Shown piece after piece: positions 44,140-52,334 of a stretch of DNA of 64,000 nt (within the stretch, counting starts at the first letter, position 1; each line of letters starts with the position of its first letter). The notes below the pieces were generated by a model that saw only the letters and a list, made by a program, of their open reading frames with translations, searched no databases and was not told the origin of the DNA. Source of the stretch: Endozoicomonas sp965261315 (GTDB lineage: Bacteria; Pseudomonadota; Gammaproteobacteria; Pseudomonadales; Endozoicomonadaceae); contig CBDHDM010000093.1 in assembly GCA_965261315.1 (NCBI GenBank), positions 1 to 64,000 on the forward strand. The letters are read 5' to 3'. Made by a program: the position numbers and the translations under genes.

Positions 44140-44715
44140 CTACCTACCCGATGATGGAAAAGTGTTTTGCTGAGCTGGAATATAGTGAGTACTGCCGAAC
44201 GTTATTAGACTTTGCCCTTGCCCTTGCCCTTGCCCTTGCCCTTGCCCTTGTTGTCCTAATGGTGCTGTGTTTGAGGGCGTCGGTGGTGGTGTTGGAATCG
44301 GAACTAGTGTATTGAACTGTTGATTAGAAACTATAGGTAAAGGGGCGAAAGTGTGTACTGGGAATTCGGATGTAGGCAGTTGAGAGAAACTGGTACGGAA
44401 AAATCTCTCTATCTCTGCTTGGGAGGCCTCAGTCTCTACAACCTGTTGGAAAACGGTGGTTGTGCGTGTAACGCGAACGTTTCCTGGCTGGCTAGTTGGC
44501 AATGCCTGAGAAGCCCTCTGCCCAAGTGATTGATATGGATATGAATTTGATCCGCCATACTCACCTGTACTAGGCATATAGTTACCATTCACGGTGCATT
44601 CGGCTATTCTTCCGGGCTGATTGGGTGCATGATTTGGCGATGCTTGGGTTGAATTCGGTGGTGTTTGAAAAGCATTTCCATAGAAAGGGTACGGGGCACC
44701 AATTTGGTTTGACAT
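44140..44715 (-). CDS. Orphan Pro/Thr/Gln-rich protein with Gly-Gln repeat
   Basis: About 191 residues from ATG 44715 (MSNQIGAPYPFYGNAFQTPP), chosen because AAAGG precedes it at nine bases; the frame extends to a GTG at 44769 without support. Low-complexity, rich in Asn, Pro, Ser, Thr and Gln. A possible helix VTRTTTVFQQVVETEASQAE precedes FFRTSFSQLP. Near the C-terminus six Gly-Gln pairs come from a hexanucleotide repeat. No signal peptide and no known domain. Its style (short name-like N-terminus, disordered body) resembles the protein at 41732-42859, so they may be a related class of effector-like orphans. Confidence 0.55.
   Translation of the reverse strand: MSNQIGAPYPFYGNAFQTPPNSTQASPNHAPNQPGRIAECTVNGNYMPSTGEYGGSNSYPYQSLGQRASQALPTSQPGNVRVTRTTTVFQQVVETEASQAEIERFFRTSFSQLPTSEFPVHTFAPLPIVSNQQFNTLVPIPTPPPTPSNTAPLGQQGQGQGQGQGQGQSLITFGSTHYIPAQQNTFPSSGR
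44214..44249. repeat. Hexanucleotide tandem repeat (GCCCTT)6 inside a gene
   Basis: Six perfect copies of GCCCTT, encoding (Gly-Gln)6 on the minus strand. Copy-number changes would alter protein length by two residues per unit without shifting the frame. Confidence 0.9.
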
Positions 44716-44769
44716 CTCAGATTTACCTTTAAATCTATTATAGAGTGATTCCAATCTCGAAATTTTCAC

Positions 44770-45236
44770 AAAATATCATAATAGATGATTATTTATTTTT
44801 AGCTTCTATTTTTGTTTTAAAAGGTACTGTTCTGCCAGTATAAATAGTATTTGATGTTGATATATCGTACATATTTTTTCTTTCGATTGGTAAGTGGGTT
44901 TGGGAATTCGTTCACATTTTGGATTGTTAAGATCTGTATAAAGGAATTAGTCTGAGTTATTGTTTTTATAAAAATAACGGGTTGTATTTGTTGTGATTTT
45001 AAACAGAGTTTGAGCCAGTGTGTTCGATTTAAACGGTGTTATTGGTTTGAGGTTTTTCTGATACTTGATATGTAAGTAAATAATTATAATCAGTGATTAG
45101 TTGGCTGGGATCCTATTTGTATAATAAAAACAAAAAGTTAACTTTTTGGGTGTTGTAGGTAGGACTAAAGTATAATTTCAATCTTATTCATTATTCCATA
45201 TCTTAGCGAAAATTGGTCTGAATAGGAGTACAGACT
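44770..45236. other. AT-rich spacer, no gene seen
   Basis: About 470 A/T-rich bases between divergent orphan genes. It must contain both promoters. No repeat or RNA gene recognised. Confidence 0.45.
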
Positions 45237-45728
45237 ATGATTAACAAAGCTGATGGAGTAATTAATTCACAGGTTCGAACACCACCTCAAACAAAAGTCA
45301 GAAAAAATGGTAGAGTAAACATTGGGCAGAGAGCCAGAGTATTTAATAGGAGTGCTCATAAAGTTCATGCTTCAAGAGTCACTAAACCAGAAGTCAGGAC
45401 TATCGAGGGTAAAGATCTTTCCAGTCGTAAAATTGTCTGGTTAGAGAAGATGAAGCATCGCTGGAATGTTTTTGCTTGCAGCTTTAGATTGGTGTTTCAT
45501 ATCTATCTCGATGATAAAGGGCGAGCGGACCTGAAAGATTCCAGAGAAGCATCAAAAACGGAGTTGAACATTCTTAACCAAAAAGAGGTTAGACAGCATA
45601 ATGTATCAAAGCTCCAGGAAGAGCTAGCTGACGGGCAATACGCAGAGGCAGCTCGAAGAGCTAAAGATGCGAGTATGGCTGCTATCGAAGAAGGAAGGAG
45701 TCGGTTTTGGAAGTGGATTCGTGTTTAA
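45237..45728 (+). CDS. Small basic orphan protein
   Basis: 163 residues, strongly basic (KVRKNGRVNIGQRARVFNRS near the N-terminus), no signal peptide. The C-terminal half is a likely long helix: SKLQEELADGQYAEAARRAK then DASMAAIEEGRSRFWKWIRV. An AGGAG at 45224-45228 gives a good start at 45237. Family not recognised. Flanked by AT-rich spacers and divergent from the Gly-Gln repeat gene, it belongs to the accessory block. Confidence 0.65.
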   Translation: MINKADGVINSQVRTPPQTKVRKNGRVNIGQRARVFNRSAHKVHASRVTKPEVRTIEGKDLSSRKIVWLEKMKHRWNVFACSFRLVFHIYLDDKGRADLKDSREASKTELNILNQKEVRQHNVSKLQEELADGQYAEAARRAKDASMAAIEEGRSRFWKWIRV

Positions 45729-45837
45729 GCTGACTCTCATTGGCTGAAATCAACAATGTTAACTTCTTAATTTTAAGAGTACCAATGCTTCTTGTCTTAA
45801 CAGACAAGAAGCATGTTTTTAACAGACTCTGTGCGGA

Positions 45838-46458
45838 TCAGGACACAATATCCAGTAGCTCAACCTCAAAGACCAGAGTTGTGTATGGGCCGATGGCACC
45901 ACCCGCTCCACGCTCACCATAAGCCAGATGGTAAGGAACAAACAGTTTCCACTTGGAGCCTGTATTCATCATCTGCAGGGCTTCAGTCCAGCCAGCGATA
46001 ACTCCCCCAACCGGAAACTCTGCAGGCTCACCACGTTGAACGGAGCTGTCGAATACAGTGCCGTCAATCAGGGTGCCGTGGTAATGAGTACGCACAGTGC
46101 TGGCATGGGTTGGCTTCTCGCCACTACCTTCAGTGATCACTTCAAACTGCAGGCCGGATTCAGTCACCTGAACGCCTTCACGTTTGGCATTTTCTGCCAG
46201 GAACTGTTCACCTTCTGCAGCCAGAACACGGGCTTTCTCAGCTTCTTCCGCCTGCAGTCGCTTCTGCATTTCAGAGAAGGCGGCGTGCAGGTCTTCATGG
46301 GATACTGCGCTTTCAGCACCGTTCAGGGCGTCAGCAAGACCGGCCAGGACAGCATCAATAGATAAACCGGCGATTGGGTTGGAAGCCAGCTGGTCCCCCA
46401 TCTGGCGGCCAATACCGTAGCTGACACGTTCTTCCATGGTTTTATAGATATCAGACAT
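45838..46458 (-). CDS. fklB: FKBP-type peptidyl-prolyl isomerase (FklB/FKBP22-like)
   Basis: 206 residues. The N-terminal dimerisation helices (MSDIYKTMEERVSYGIGRQM, then GDQLASNPIAGLSIDAVLAG) and a long linker helix lead to the FKBP domain. In it, VRTHYHGTLIDGTVFDSSVQ and GVIAGWTEALQMMNTGSKWK, then LAYGERGAGGAIGPYTTLVF, are the conserved strands and active-site residues. There is no signal peptide, so it is the cytosolic FklB type rather than FkpA. It catalyses proline isomerisation in folding. A core gene inside the accessory block. Confidence 0.93.
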   Translation of the reverse strand: MSDIYKTMEERVSYGIGRQMGDQLASNPIAGLSIDAVLAGLADALNGAESAVSHEDLHAAFSEMQKRLQAEEAEKARVLAAEGEQFLAENAKREGVQVTESGLQFEVITEGSGEKPTHASTVRTHYHGTLIDGTVFDSSVQRGEPAEFPVGGVIAGWTEALQMMNTGSKWKLFVPYHLAYGERGAGGAIGPYTTLVFEVELLDIVS

Positions 46459-46579
46459 TAATTATCAACTTCTTTATGAATTAGGCGGGGAGTATATCAC
46501 GATTAGCCGTTAATCCGTTGACAGGGCCTATCTACTTTTCGGGTGTTGAACTTAACGGGCAGAAGAAAGTATTAGGGAG

Positions 46580-46661
46580 TTACCTCTGCCAGGCTTGTAA
46601 CAGAGGTAAGTGTTTCCCGGAGCCAGTCTGATTTACCACAGATCTACTGTGGTAAAACTGG
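46580..46661. other. Two strong hairpins upstream of fklB
   Basis: Hairpin one: TTACCTCTG / CAGAGGTAA (46580-46609). Hairpin two: TTTACCACAG / CTGTGGTAAA with a 5-base loop (46632-46656), extended by CCAGT / ACTGG outside a small bulge. No T runs. Possible transcript boundaries or operator dyads; function unknown. Confidence 0.45.
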
Positions 46662-46731
46662 ATATGACCACTTCTTTTGATTTTTCGCTGAGTAGTCTCA
46701 TTATTCGCCACAGATCAGCATAAACACTGGC

Positions 46732-47484
46732 TCAAGATGGATCCCTTTTACTGAATGGGAACCATGGCATATGCATTTTGGCAAGTACTTCGACCAAGCT
46801 TGACTCCTGTTTGCCCAGTTCTGATGTAGAACGTTTAATGAAGCCCAACCTGTCATCTATATCCCTTGTCTTGGGCTTGCACTCTAAAGCCGATTGCTCG
46901 GAGTTTAGAGACTCCCTCTCTGAACGAACGAATGCCAGTTGGTCCTGAAAACTTTGCTTTAAGCCTCTTTCAGTCTTGAGTTGAGACTCACTTTGGAGTG
47001 TTACATGTACCCTTTCACATTCTGGTGCATCCTTGTTTATTACTTCTATACAACGATTAAGAAGAGCTTTTCTGGTGATTGGCAAAACCCTCTCTTCTTT
47101 TTTTTAATAGTTTCCAGGATGTCATGGCAGAAGTTTTTTGTATTGTTTTCAGCGTTCACAATATACCCAGGCTTTTTCTGGCCTTCTCTTTCAACTTTTT
47201 CCATTGTTTCTTCTGCATGCGTTACATGAATACTTGTACCGTCAGAAGGTTCTCCTTCTAACTCTTGTACACTCCAGTCTAACAGCATCCTTCGTCCGGA
47301 TTTTGAACCATGTCCATTCATTAAGCTGCAGTTGAAGATGGTTAGTAAGGGGTTCTGCTTCGGTATTTGTACATAAAGATCTTTCTTTGTTTTGCACAGA
47401 TTCCTGATGCAGGGTTTCTTTTACATGATTTTGATATTGCTGATAGCGGGATTCCGGTGAGGGTTGTTCCATTGCAGTGTACAT
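46732..47484 (-). pseudogene. Orphan gene split into three frames (one break at an A8 run)
   Basis: The likely start MYTAMEQPSPESRYQQYQNH at 47484 has AAGG eight bases upstream. The frame continues through ETLHQESVQNKERSL but ends at 47242. A second frame takes over near 47320 (MNGHGSKSGRRMLLDWSVQE...) and runs to 47046 through KNFCHDILETIKKK. At the run of eight A on the coding strand (47098-47105) a third segment, back in the first frame, follows: EERVLPITRKALLNRCIEVI ... down to 46732, with a helical, Glu/Ser/Lys-rich end. All three pieces look like protein and join end to end. Family unknown. Either a pseudogene, a sequencing artefact, or a slippage-controlled gene. Confidence 0.55.
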
Positions 47485-47763
47485 TATCGATGCCTTAACT
47501 TGACTGGGTTTTAGAATGGTTTTTCAATTGTGTTTTTTCAATAGAACGACAGTATAGACAATAAGGTTTATTTTTTATTATTTCATTGATTGAATTTTTT
47601 GTGGTCCTATCTTTAATGACTTTATCAATAAGTTGCAATGTTTTTATTGTTAACCTTGAAATAATGATTCATGTTTGATTATCAATGTTTCTTATTTGTT
47701 AATGCATTTCTGTTGATTCAGGTTATTATCAACTATTGGTTTATAGTGGCCAGCTACTTACTA

Positions 47764-48732
47764 TTAACCCTCAATCAGCCGACCGGTTCTATCCACTTCC
47801 CAGGTGCTTAAATCGCTGGCCAGGCCAATATGGCCGGAATAGTAGCATTCAGTTTCTGTTTTTAAAGCATCGATACTGTTTGAGCCCGCTTCAGGAGAGC
47901 GCTGGTAACGGCCGCTGAAGTGGGTAAGGATCAGGTTGGGAACACCGCTGGTTTCAGCAGCTTCGGCAACCATTCGGGCCGAGCTGTGCATCCATGCGGG
48001 TCCGGCTTTTTGAAGCGCTGCATCAGTCAGTGTGGCCTCATGAACCAGTAAGTGGGCACCTTGAAGGGCTTCAATTAATAATTCGGGTTTATCATTATCG
48101 CCGGCAATAATGGCAACCCGGCTTTCTGGCGGGGGGTGCAGCACCTGTTCAGGATGAATCTGACGACCATCCTCAAGAGTAATCGTCTGGCCTTTTTGTA
48201 AAAGTCCCCATAGCTCTCCTCTGGGCACTCCCAGTGCATTTAGCTGCTCAATATTGAGTTGAGTACTGAATGTCTGTTCTGCAAAGCGATAGGCAAAGCT
48301 TGGAACACGGTGAGAGAGGTCATGGGCAGTGACCGTAACCTGATTATCCTGATACTGAAAATCGGATTGATCACTACGAATAAACTCAATACTGAATGGA
48401 AGCTCGGAGACATCTGCGTAGTGTAACGCAGCCTCGACAAACTGCTGCACACCATCAGGTGCACAGATTGTCAGAGACGTTTTTCGTCCCTGCATGCTGG
48501 CCGAAGTGATCAGTCCGGGCAGACCATACATATGGTCGCCATGAACGTGAGTAATAAAGATGGTTTTGAGATTGTTGAGTGTATAGCGACAGCGGAGCAA
48601 CTGGTGTTGTGTTCCTTCGCCACAGTCCACAAGATACCACTGCCTGGCATCGTCAATGGCCAGTGCCAGTGCCGTGACATTTCTTTCGGTGGTGGGCATA
48701 CCCGCCGAAGTTCCGAGAAAAGTCAGTCTCAT
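47764..48732 (-). CDS. rnz: Ribonuclease Z (tRNA 3' processing endonuclease)
   Basis: 322 residues of the metallo-beta-lactamase fold. MRLTFLGTSAGMPTTERNVT is the typical N-terminus and LVDCGEGTQHQLLRC follows it. FITHVHGDHMYGLPGLITSA is the zinc-binding HxHxDH motif. LVHEATLTDAA and LILTHFSGRY carry later metal ligands. It cuts tRNA precursors after the discriminator base. AT-rich DNA separates it from the pseudogene downstream. A core gene within the accessory block. Confidence 0.95.
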   Translation of the reverse strand: MRLTFLGTSAGMPTTERNVTALALAIDDARQWYLVDCGEGTQHQLLRCRYTLNNLKTIFITHVHGDHMYGLPGLITSASMQGRKTSLTICAPDGVQQFVEAALHYADVSELPFSIEFIRSDQSDFQYQDNQVTVTAHDLSHRVPSFAYRFAEQTFSTQLNIEQLNALGVPRGELWGLLQKGQTITLEDGRQIHPEQVLHPPPESRVAIIAGDNDKPELLIEALQGAHLLVHEATLTDAALQKAGPAWMHSSARMVAEAAETSGVPNLILTHFSGRYQRSPEAGSNSIDALKTETECYYSGHIGLASDLSTWEVDRTGRLIEG

Positions 48733-48930
48733 GAGCTTACTCTGAACAGTTGTAATATGAAGAAGTTTAACAGTCTGGGGAGCATTTAAAAATCTATTCG
48801 CCTTTTTATCGTTTTATAGCGAGGCTGATAAAATTAATTTTATTGAGCTATTGGGGAATTTTGTTAAGCATATGGAATCGAATCAGGTTGTGTTATCAAT
48901 CTAATTAATTAAACTGCTGGGTGCTTATTT

Positions 48931-50154
48931 ATGGATTTTTATGGGGTTAAAGCTCATTGTGTAAATTCTCCGGTAGAACCGGGAGGTGTTCATGAAAGGG
49001 ATGTCGTGGATGATCAGCAGAATACTTTGTTTATGGGGTATCGCTGTCAGAAAAATGAAAATCAAGCCACAGAGATTCCAAGAGAGGTGATTTTATCTCG
49101 TCAGAGCTTATCAAGATTTCAATGTCCAGGCTGCCTTGGACGATTTAATTCGGTAGAGAGGCTTAAAGTTCACTGCTATCTTCTTCATTCCTCAGCTGTA
49201 TATCCTGAGCCTGAGAAAGCTGAGGTCATAGAAAATGAAAACTGGTCAGACCAATTGGATAAAATTTTTCCAAAGGTTGACATGTATGAGTCATCATATG
49301 AGGACTTTCTGGCAGGTGGTCTTGATCGTAGCTCATTAAAAAGGGCATATGGTCCTGTGGTACCTATTCAGTCTGCGATAAGGGATTTACCTGAGGCAGG
49401 TCCGCATGAATTTAAGGCAGCTGCAGGGCAAGACTCAGGAATAGGCTTTACTTCAGGCTCTGGAGAAATATGTACTGATCCATTGAGAGAAGAGCATGGG
49501 GATAATCATAGCCAAAATGATGGCAGTGGCCCATTAGACTTGACTGTTAACTCACAGGATCGGCGAGTAAGAGCACCCTCTCTTCCAGTGAAACCCCAGG
49601 GCGAATATAAGGCCGAACAAGCAGTTGAGTGGATTGATGTTTCCGATATCGTAAGAGACCTGGCGGCTGTCGTAGGTATTGATTTTGACGATATCGACGA
49701 TTGTCTAAAAAGAATTCCTGTTATTCATCAAAAGACTTCAGAGCCAAGTTTAAAGAGCCAGTCTTCAGCCATGACAGAACCTCAAAAAATAGTATTTTTT
49801 GAAGGAAACAATCTTTTTTTACAGAATCAAAAAATACCTTTCCAAACTTATTTTAGCCCTGTTGGTAATGGTGAAGTGGTTCCTGAAGTGGGGGAGTCGA
49901 TGACGGCTTTCTCAAAAGGAAAGATACGGTCGAATAAAATATCACCTGAACTGAGAGATAGTATTCTTGAAGTTTTGAATAAAGGACCTAAATCCCATGG
50001 ATATGGTGGGGATAAATGGAAACCAGAGCAAATTTCCGAGATTCTTAGAATGGTCTTTCATTTAGACTACAAGCCCACATCAATTCAAAAGTTCTTAACT
50101 ATCCATTTAGGCATAACACTTACGGAGTTGAATAAAAGAATTCAGGTTAAATGA
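48931..50154 (+). CDS. C2H2 zinc-finger protein with transposase-like winged helix, candidate nucleomodulin
   Basis: 407 residues, no signal peptide. FQCPGCLGRFNSVERLKVHC ... H fits C-X2-C-X12-H-X4-H exactly (Cys65, Cys68, His81, His86), the classical eukaryotic finger rather than the bacterial Ros type (X9). Residues 201-205 read PLDLT, like the PxDL(S/T) motif by which eukaryotic repressors bind CtBP. The middle is acidic and likely disordered. The C-terminus (about 342-407: ILEVLNKGPKSHGYGGDKWK, PEQISEILRMVF, TSIQKFLTIHLGITL) resembles the winged-helix domain of IS630-type transposases. The combination of finger and winged helix points to DNA binding. The ribosome binding site is weak (GGGTG). 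Function is inferred only from motifs. Confidence 0.75.
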   Translation: MDFYGVKAHCVNSPVEPGGVHERDVVDDQQNTLFMGYRCQKNENQATEIPREVILSRQSLSRFQCPGCLGRFNSVERLKVHCYLLHSSAVYPEPEKAEVIENENWSDQLDKIFPKVDMYESSYEDFLAGGLDRSSLKRAYGPVVPIQSAIRDLPEAGPHEFKAAAGQDSGIGFTSGSGEICTDPLREEHGDNHSQNDGSGPLDLTVNSQDRRVRAPSLPVKPQGEYKAEQAVEWIDVSDIVRDLAAVVGIDFDDIDDCLKRIPVIHQKTSEPSLKSQSSAMTEPQKIVFFEGNNLFLQNQKIPFQTYFSPVGNGEVVPEVGESMTAFSKGKIRSNKISPELRDSILEVLNKGPKSHGYGGDKWKPEQISEILRMVFHLDYKPTSIQKFLTIHLGITLTELNKRIQVK

Positions 50155-50173
50155 AATATAAAATGGGGAAGAA

Positions 50174-50866
50174 TCAGTTAGAAACTCTTCCCTCTGAAAT
50201 CTCATCAGCAAGCTCTTCAAGCACTTCAGGGTCGTGCCAGGTGTTGATGATTTTCTGGATGGTTTCCTGGCTCATGGATACCTGATTTATGATATCAGCC
50301 ATCTCGTCTGCTTCCAGGCAGTGGCCATTCAGCCCGTAACAGAGTGTGCTGAATGCTTGAAGCTGGTCAAGGATATTGGCAGTAGACAGGCTTTTCAGGC
50401 CAATAAACTGGATGGCATTCAATACTCGTGGGTGCAGATGCCCATTTCGACTCAGAGTATGAATGGCCTGGCGAAACACTTCAGCCAGAATGGGGGATTC
50501 AGAGTCATTATTATCAAATGATGTATTATTCACGACGTTGCACCAACGCTCCTGTTCATCATAAGACCATCTGCGCATCAGAACACTGAAGTCGTTATTA
50601 CTCAGGTTCGGGTTAAATGTCTGCAGTTTGCGAAAGGCCTGTAAACGGGGCATGATACCGGGCCACACCATATAGATTCGACCGAGATCTTCGCTTAATT
50701 CCTGATACTCAGACTTGCTTGTTATCAGGCCGGAATCAATCAATTGTTTGCTGGCAATACTTTTGAGGGCTTTGGGCGTTTTTCCATAAGCTTCTGCAGA
50801 GCCACTTTTAATGAGAATGTTAGCCTGTGCAAGCCACTTGCGAAGGTATTGGTAGTCCGAGAGCAT
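50174..50866 (-). CDS. Orphan cytoplasmic protein, unknown function
   Basis: 230 residues, mostly predicted helix, no signal peptide or membrane segment. It begins MLSDYQYLRKWLAQANILIK and includes LGRIYMVWPGIMPRLQAFRK and VLMRRWSYDEQERWCNVVNN. AAGGA eight bases before the start supports 50866. I do not recognise the family. It converges on the zinc-finger gene, with 19 bases between stops, and lies next to the degraded EF-G-like gene. Confidence 0.6.
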   Translation of the reverse strand: MLSDYQYLRKWLAQANILIKSGSAEAYGKTPKALKSIASKQLIDSGLITSKSEYQELSEDLGRIYMVWPGIMPRLQAFRKLQTFNPNLSNNDFSVLMRRWSYDEQERWCNVVNNTSFDNNDSESPILAEVFRQAIHTLSRNGHLHPRVLNAIQFIGLKSLSTANILDQLQAFSTLCYGLNGHCLEADEMADIINQVSMSQETIQKIINTWHDPEVLEELADEISEGRVSN

Positions 50867-51040
50867 CGGGAGGGTCCTTTCTAAATTCCTTTTGTTTTTT
50901 CTATTACTTTTTTAATTTAGTTCAGGAATAAGTAGTGGGTTGCTCTTTATTTCGGTTTATTGACATCTGGCAAGATAAACGGATCACTGCCTCCATATAC
51001 TCGGAATCAATGATAACAATGAAGATGTGAGGCGCTCGTT

Positions 51041-52219
51041 ATGAAAAGCGGCATGGCTGAGTTACACAGCGACCCTATCCGAAATATCGCCCTGCTGGGG
51101 CACTCTGGCAGCGGCAAATCCACGTTGATTGAGGCTCTTCCAATACAGGCAGGAGCCATACCGGATCAGGAAGGCCAGGGGCGGAGAATTACAGATTGTA
51201 CCCCTCTCGAACAGCAGGCTGGCCACTCACTGGAAACTTCTCTTTTTCATCTTCATCATCAAAACACTCATGTAAACCTGATTGATACTCCCGGAACCCC
51301 TGAGCTCTTTGGCCGGGCTATGAGCATATTGCCTGCCGTTGAGTCAGTGGCACTGGTGATTAATGCCCAGCTGGGCGTGGAGCCGGTCTCCCGTAAGTCC
51401 TAGTTGTCGGATGCTCTCCCTCGGATGATGGTTGAAGATCCCAGTCTGGTTGTTGAGCACCGTGAGTCCCGGAACGAAACGGTGATCAGTGGTCTGGGGA
51501 GTGTACACCTGCAGATAGTTATGGAAAAAATGCAGGCAGTATACAATCTTGAAGTAAGTACACGCTTACCAATGATTCCTTATCGTGAAACCATTCTGAA
51601 ACCATCAGAAGGCCATCATCGGCATAAAAAACAGAGTGGTGGTTCCGGCCAGTTTGGTGAGGTCTTTCTACGGATTGAACCATTGCCGAGAGGCGCTGGC
51701 TTTGAGTTCGCCAGCGAGGTCGTCGGTGGTGTGATACCCGGTCAATATATACCGGCGGTGGAAAAAGGGGTTCGTGAAGTGATGAACGCAGGAGCCATTG
51801 CCGGTTGCCCGATGCAGGATATTCGGGTTGTGGTTTATGATGGCAAACACCACAGTGTGGACTCCAAAGAAATTGCCTTTATCGCCGCTGGAAAAAAAGC
51901 ATTTCTGGATGCCATTAGCCGGGCTGAAGCTGTGCTCCTTGAGCCTTACATGACGTTAACAGTGACGGCGCCTGTATGGAGCGTGGGGGATATTACCGGT
52001 CATCTCTCTGCGGACCGAGGGATGATTACTGGTTCAGAGTCCAGAGAAGGGGATGAAGCCTGTATTGAAGCAGAGGCTCCGCTGGCCAGTGTTTTGGAAT
52101 ACAGCAATGCTTTAAAGTCCATGACCTCTGGTGAAGGTGAATTTTCCATGACATTCAGCCGCTATGAGCAGGCTCCCGGCAATATCCAGAAAGCTCTGGT
52201 TGCAGAAGCCAGGCAATAA
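51041..52219 (+). pseudogene. EF-G-like translational GTPase gutted by an internal deletion
   Basis: Two halves in the same reading frame, separated only by a TAG at 51401-51403. The first (120 aa) is the start of a G domain: LLGHSGSGKSTLIEALP (P-loop), VNLIDTPGTPELFGRA (G3) and ALVINAQLGVEPVSRKS. The second begins LSDALPRMMVEDPSLVVEHR (domain III of EF-G) and continues through domain IV (QSGGSGQFGEVFLRIEPLP) to domain V (GDITGHLSADRGMITGSES). The rest of the G domain and domain II, about 300 residues, are missing at the junction. G4 (NKxD) is therefore absent, so GTP use is not possible. It belongs to the EF-G-like paralogue group (fusA-related), not the essential fusA. Confidence 0.85.
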
Positions 52220-52334
52220 CGCCTCATGACACTCAATTCACCGGGTTGAGTGTCTTCTTTCCCTTCATCTATATCTGGTCTTTAATTGCAGGCATACTGA
52301 TAACGTTTTTCGCCGATAGCCAAAGATTTTTCCC

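Noticed and set aside
44214..44249. Repeat array taken first as a possible CRISPR
   Set aside because: Six contiguous 6-base units without spacers inside a reading frame; this is a microsatellite.
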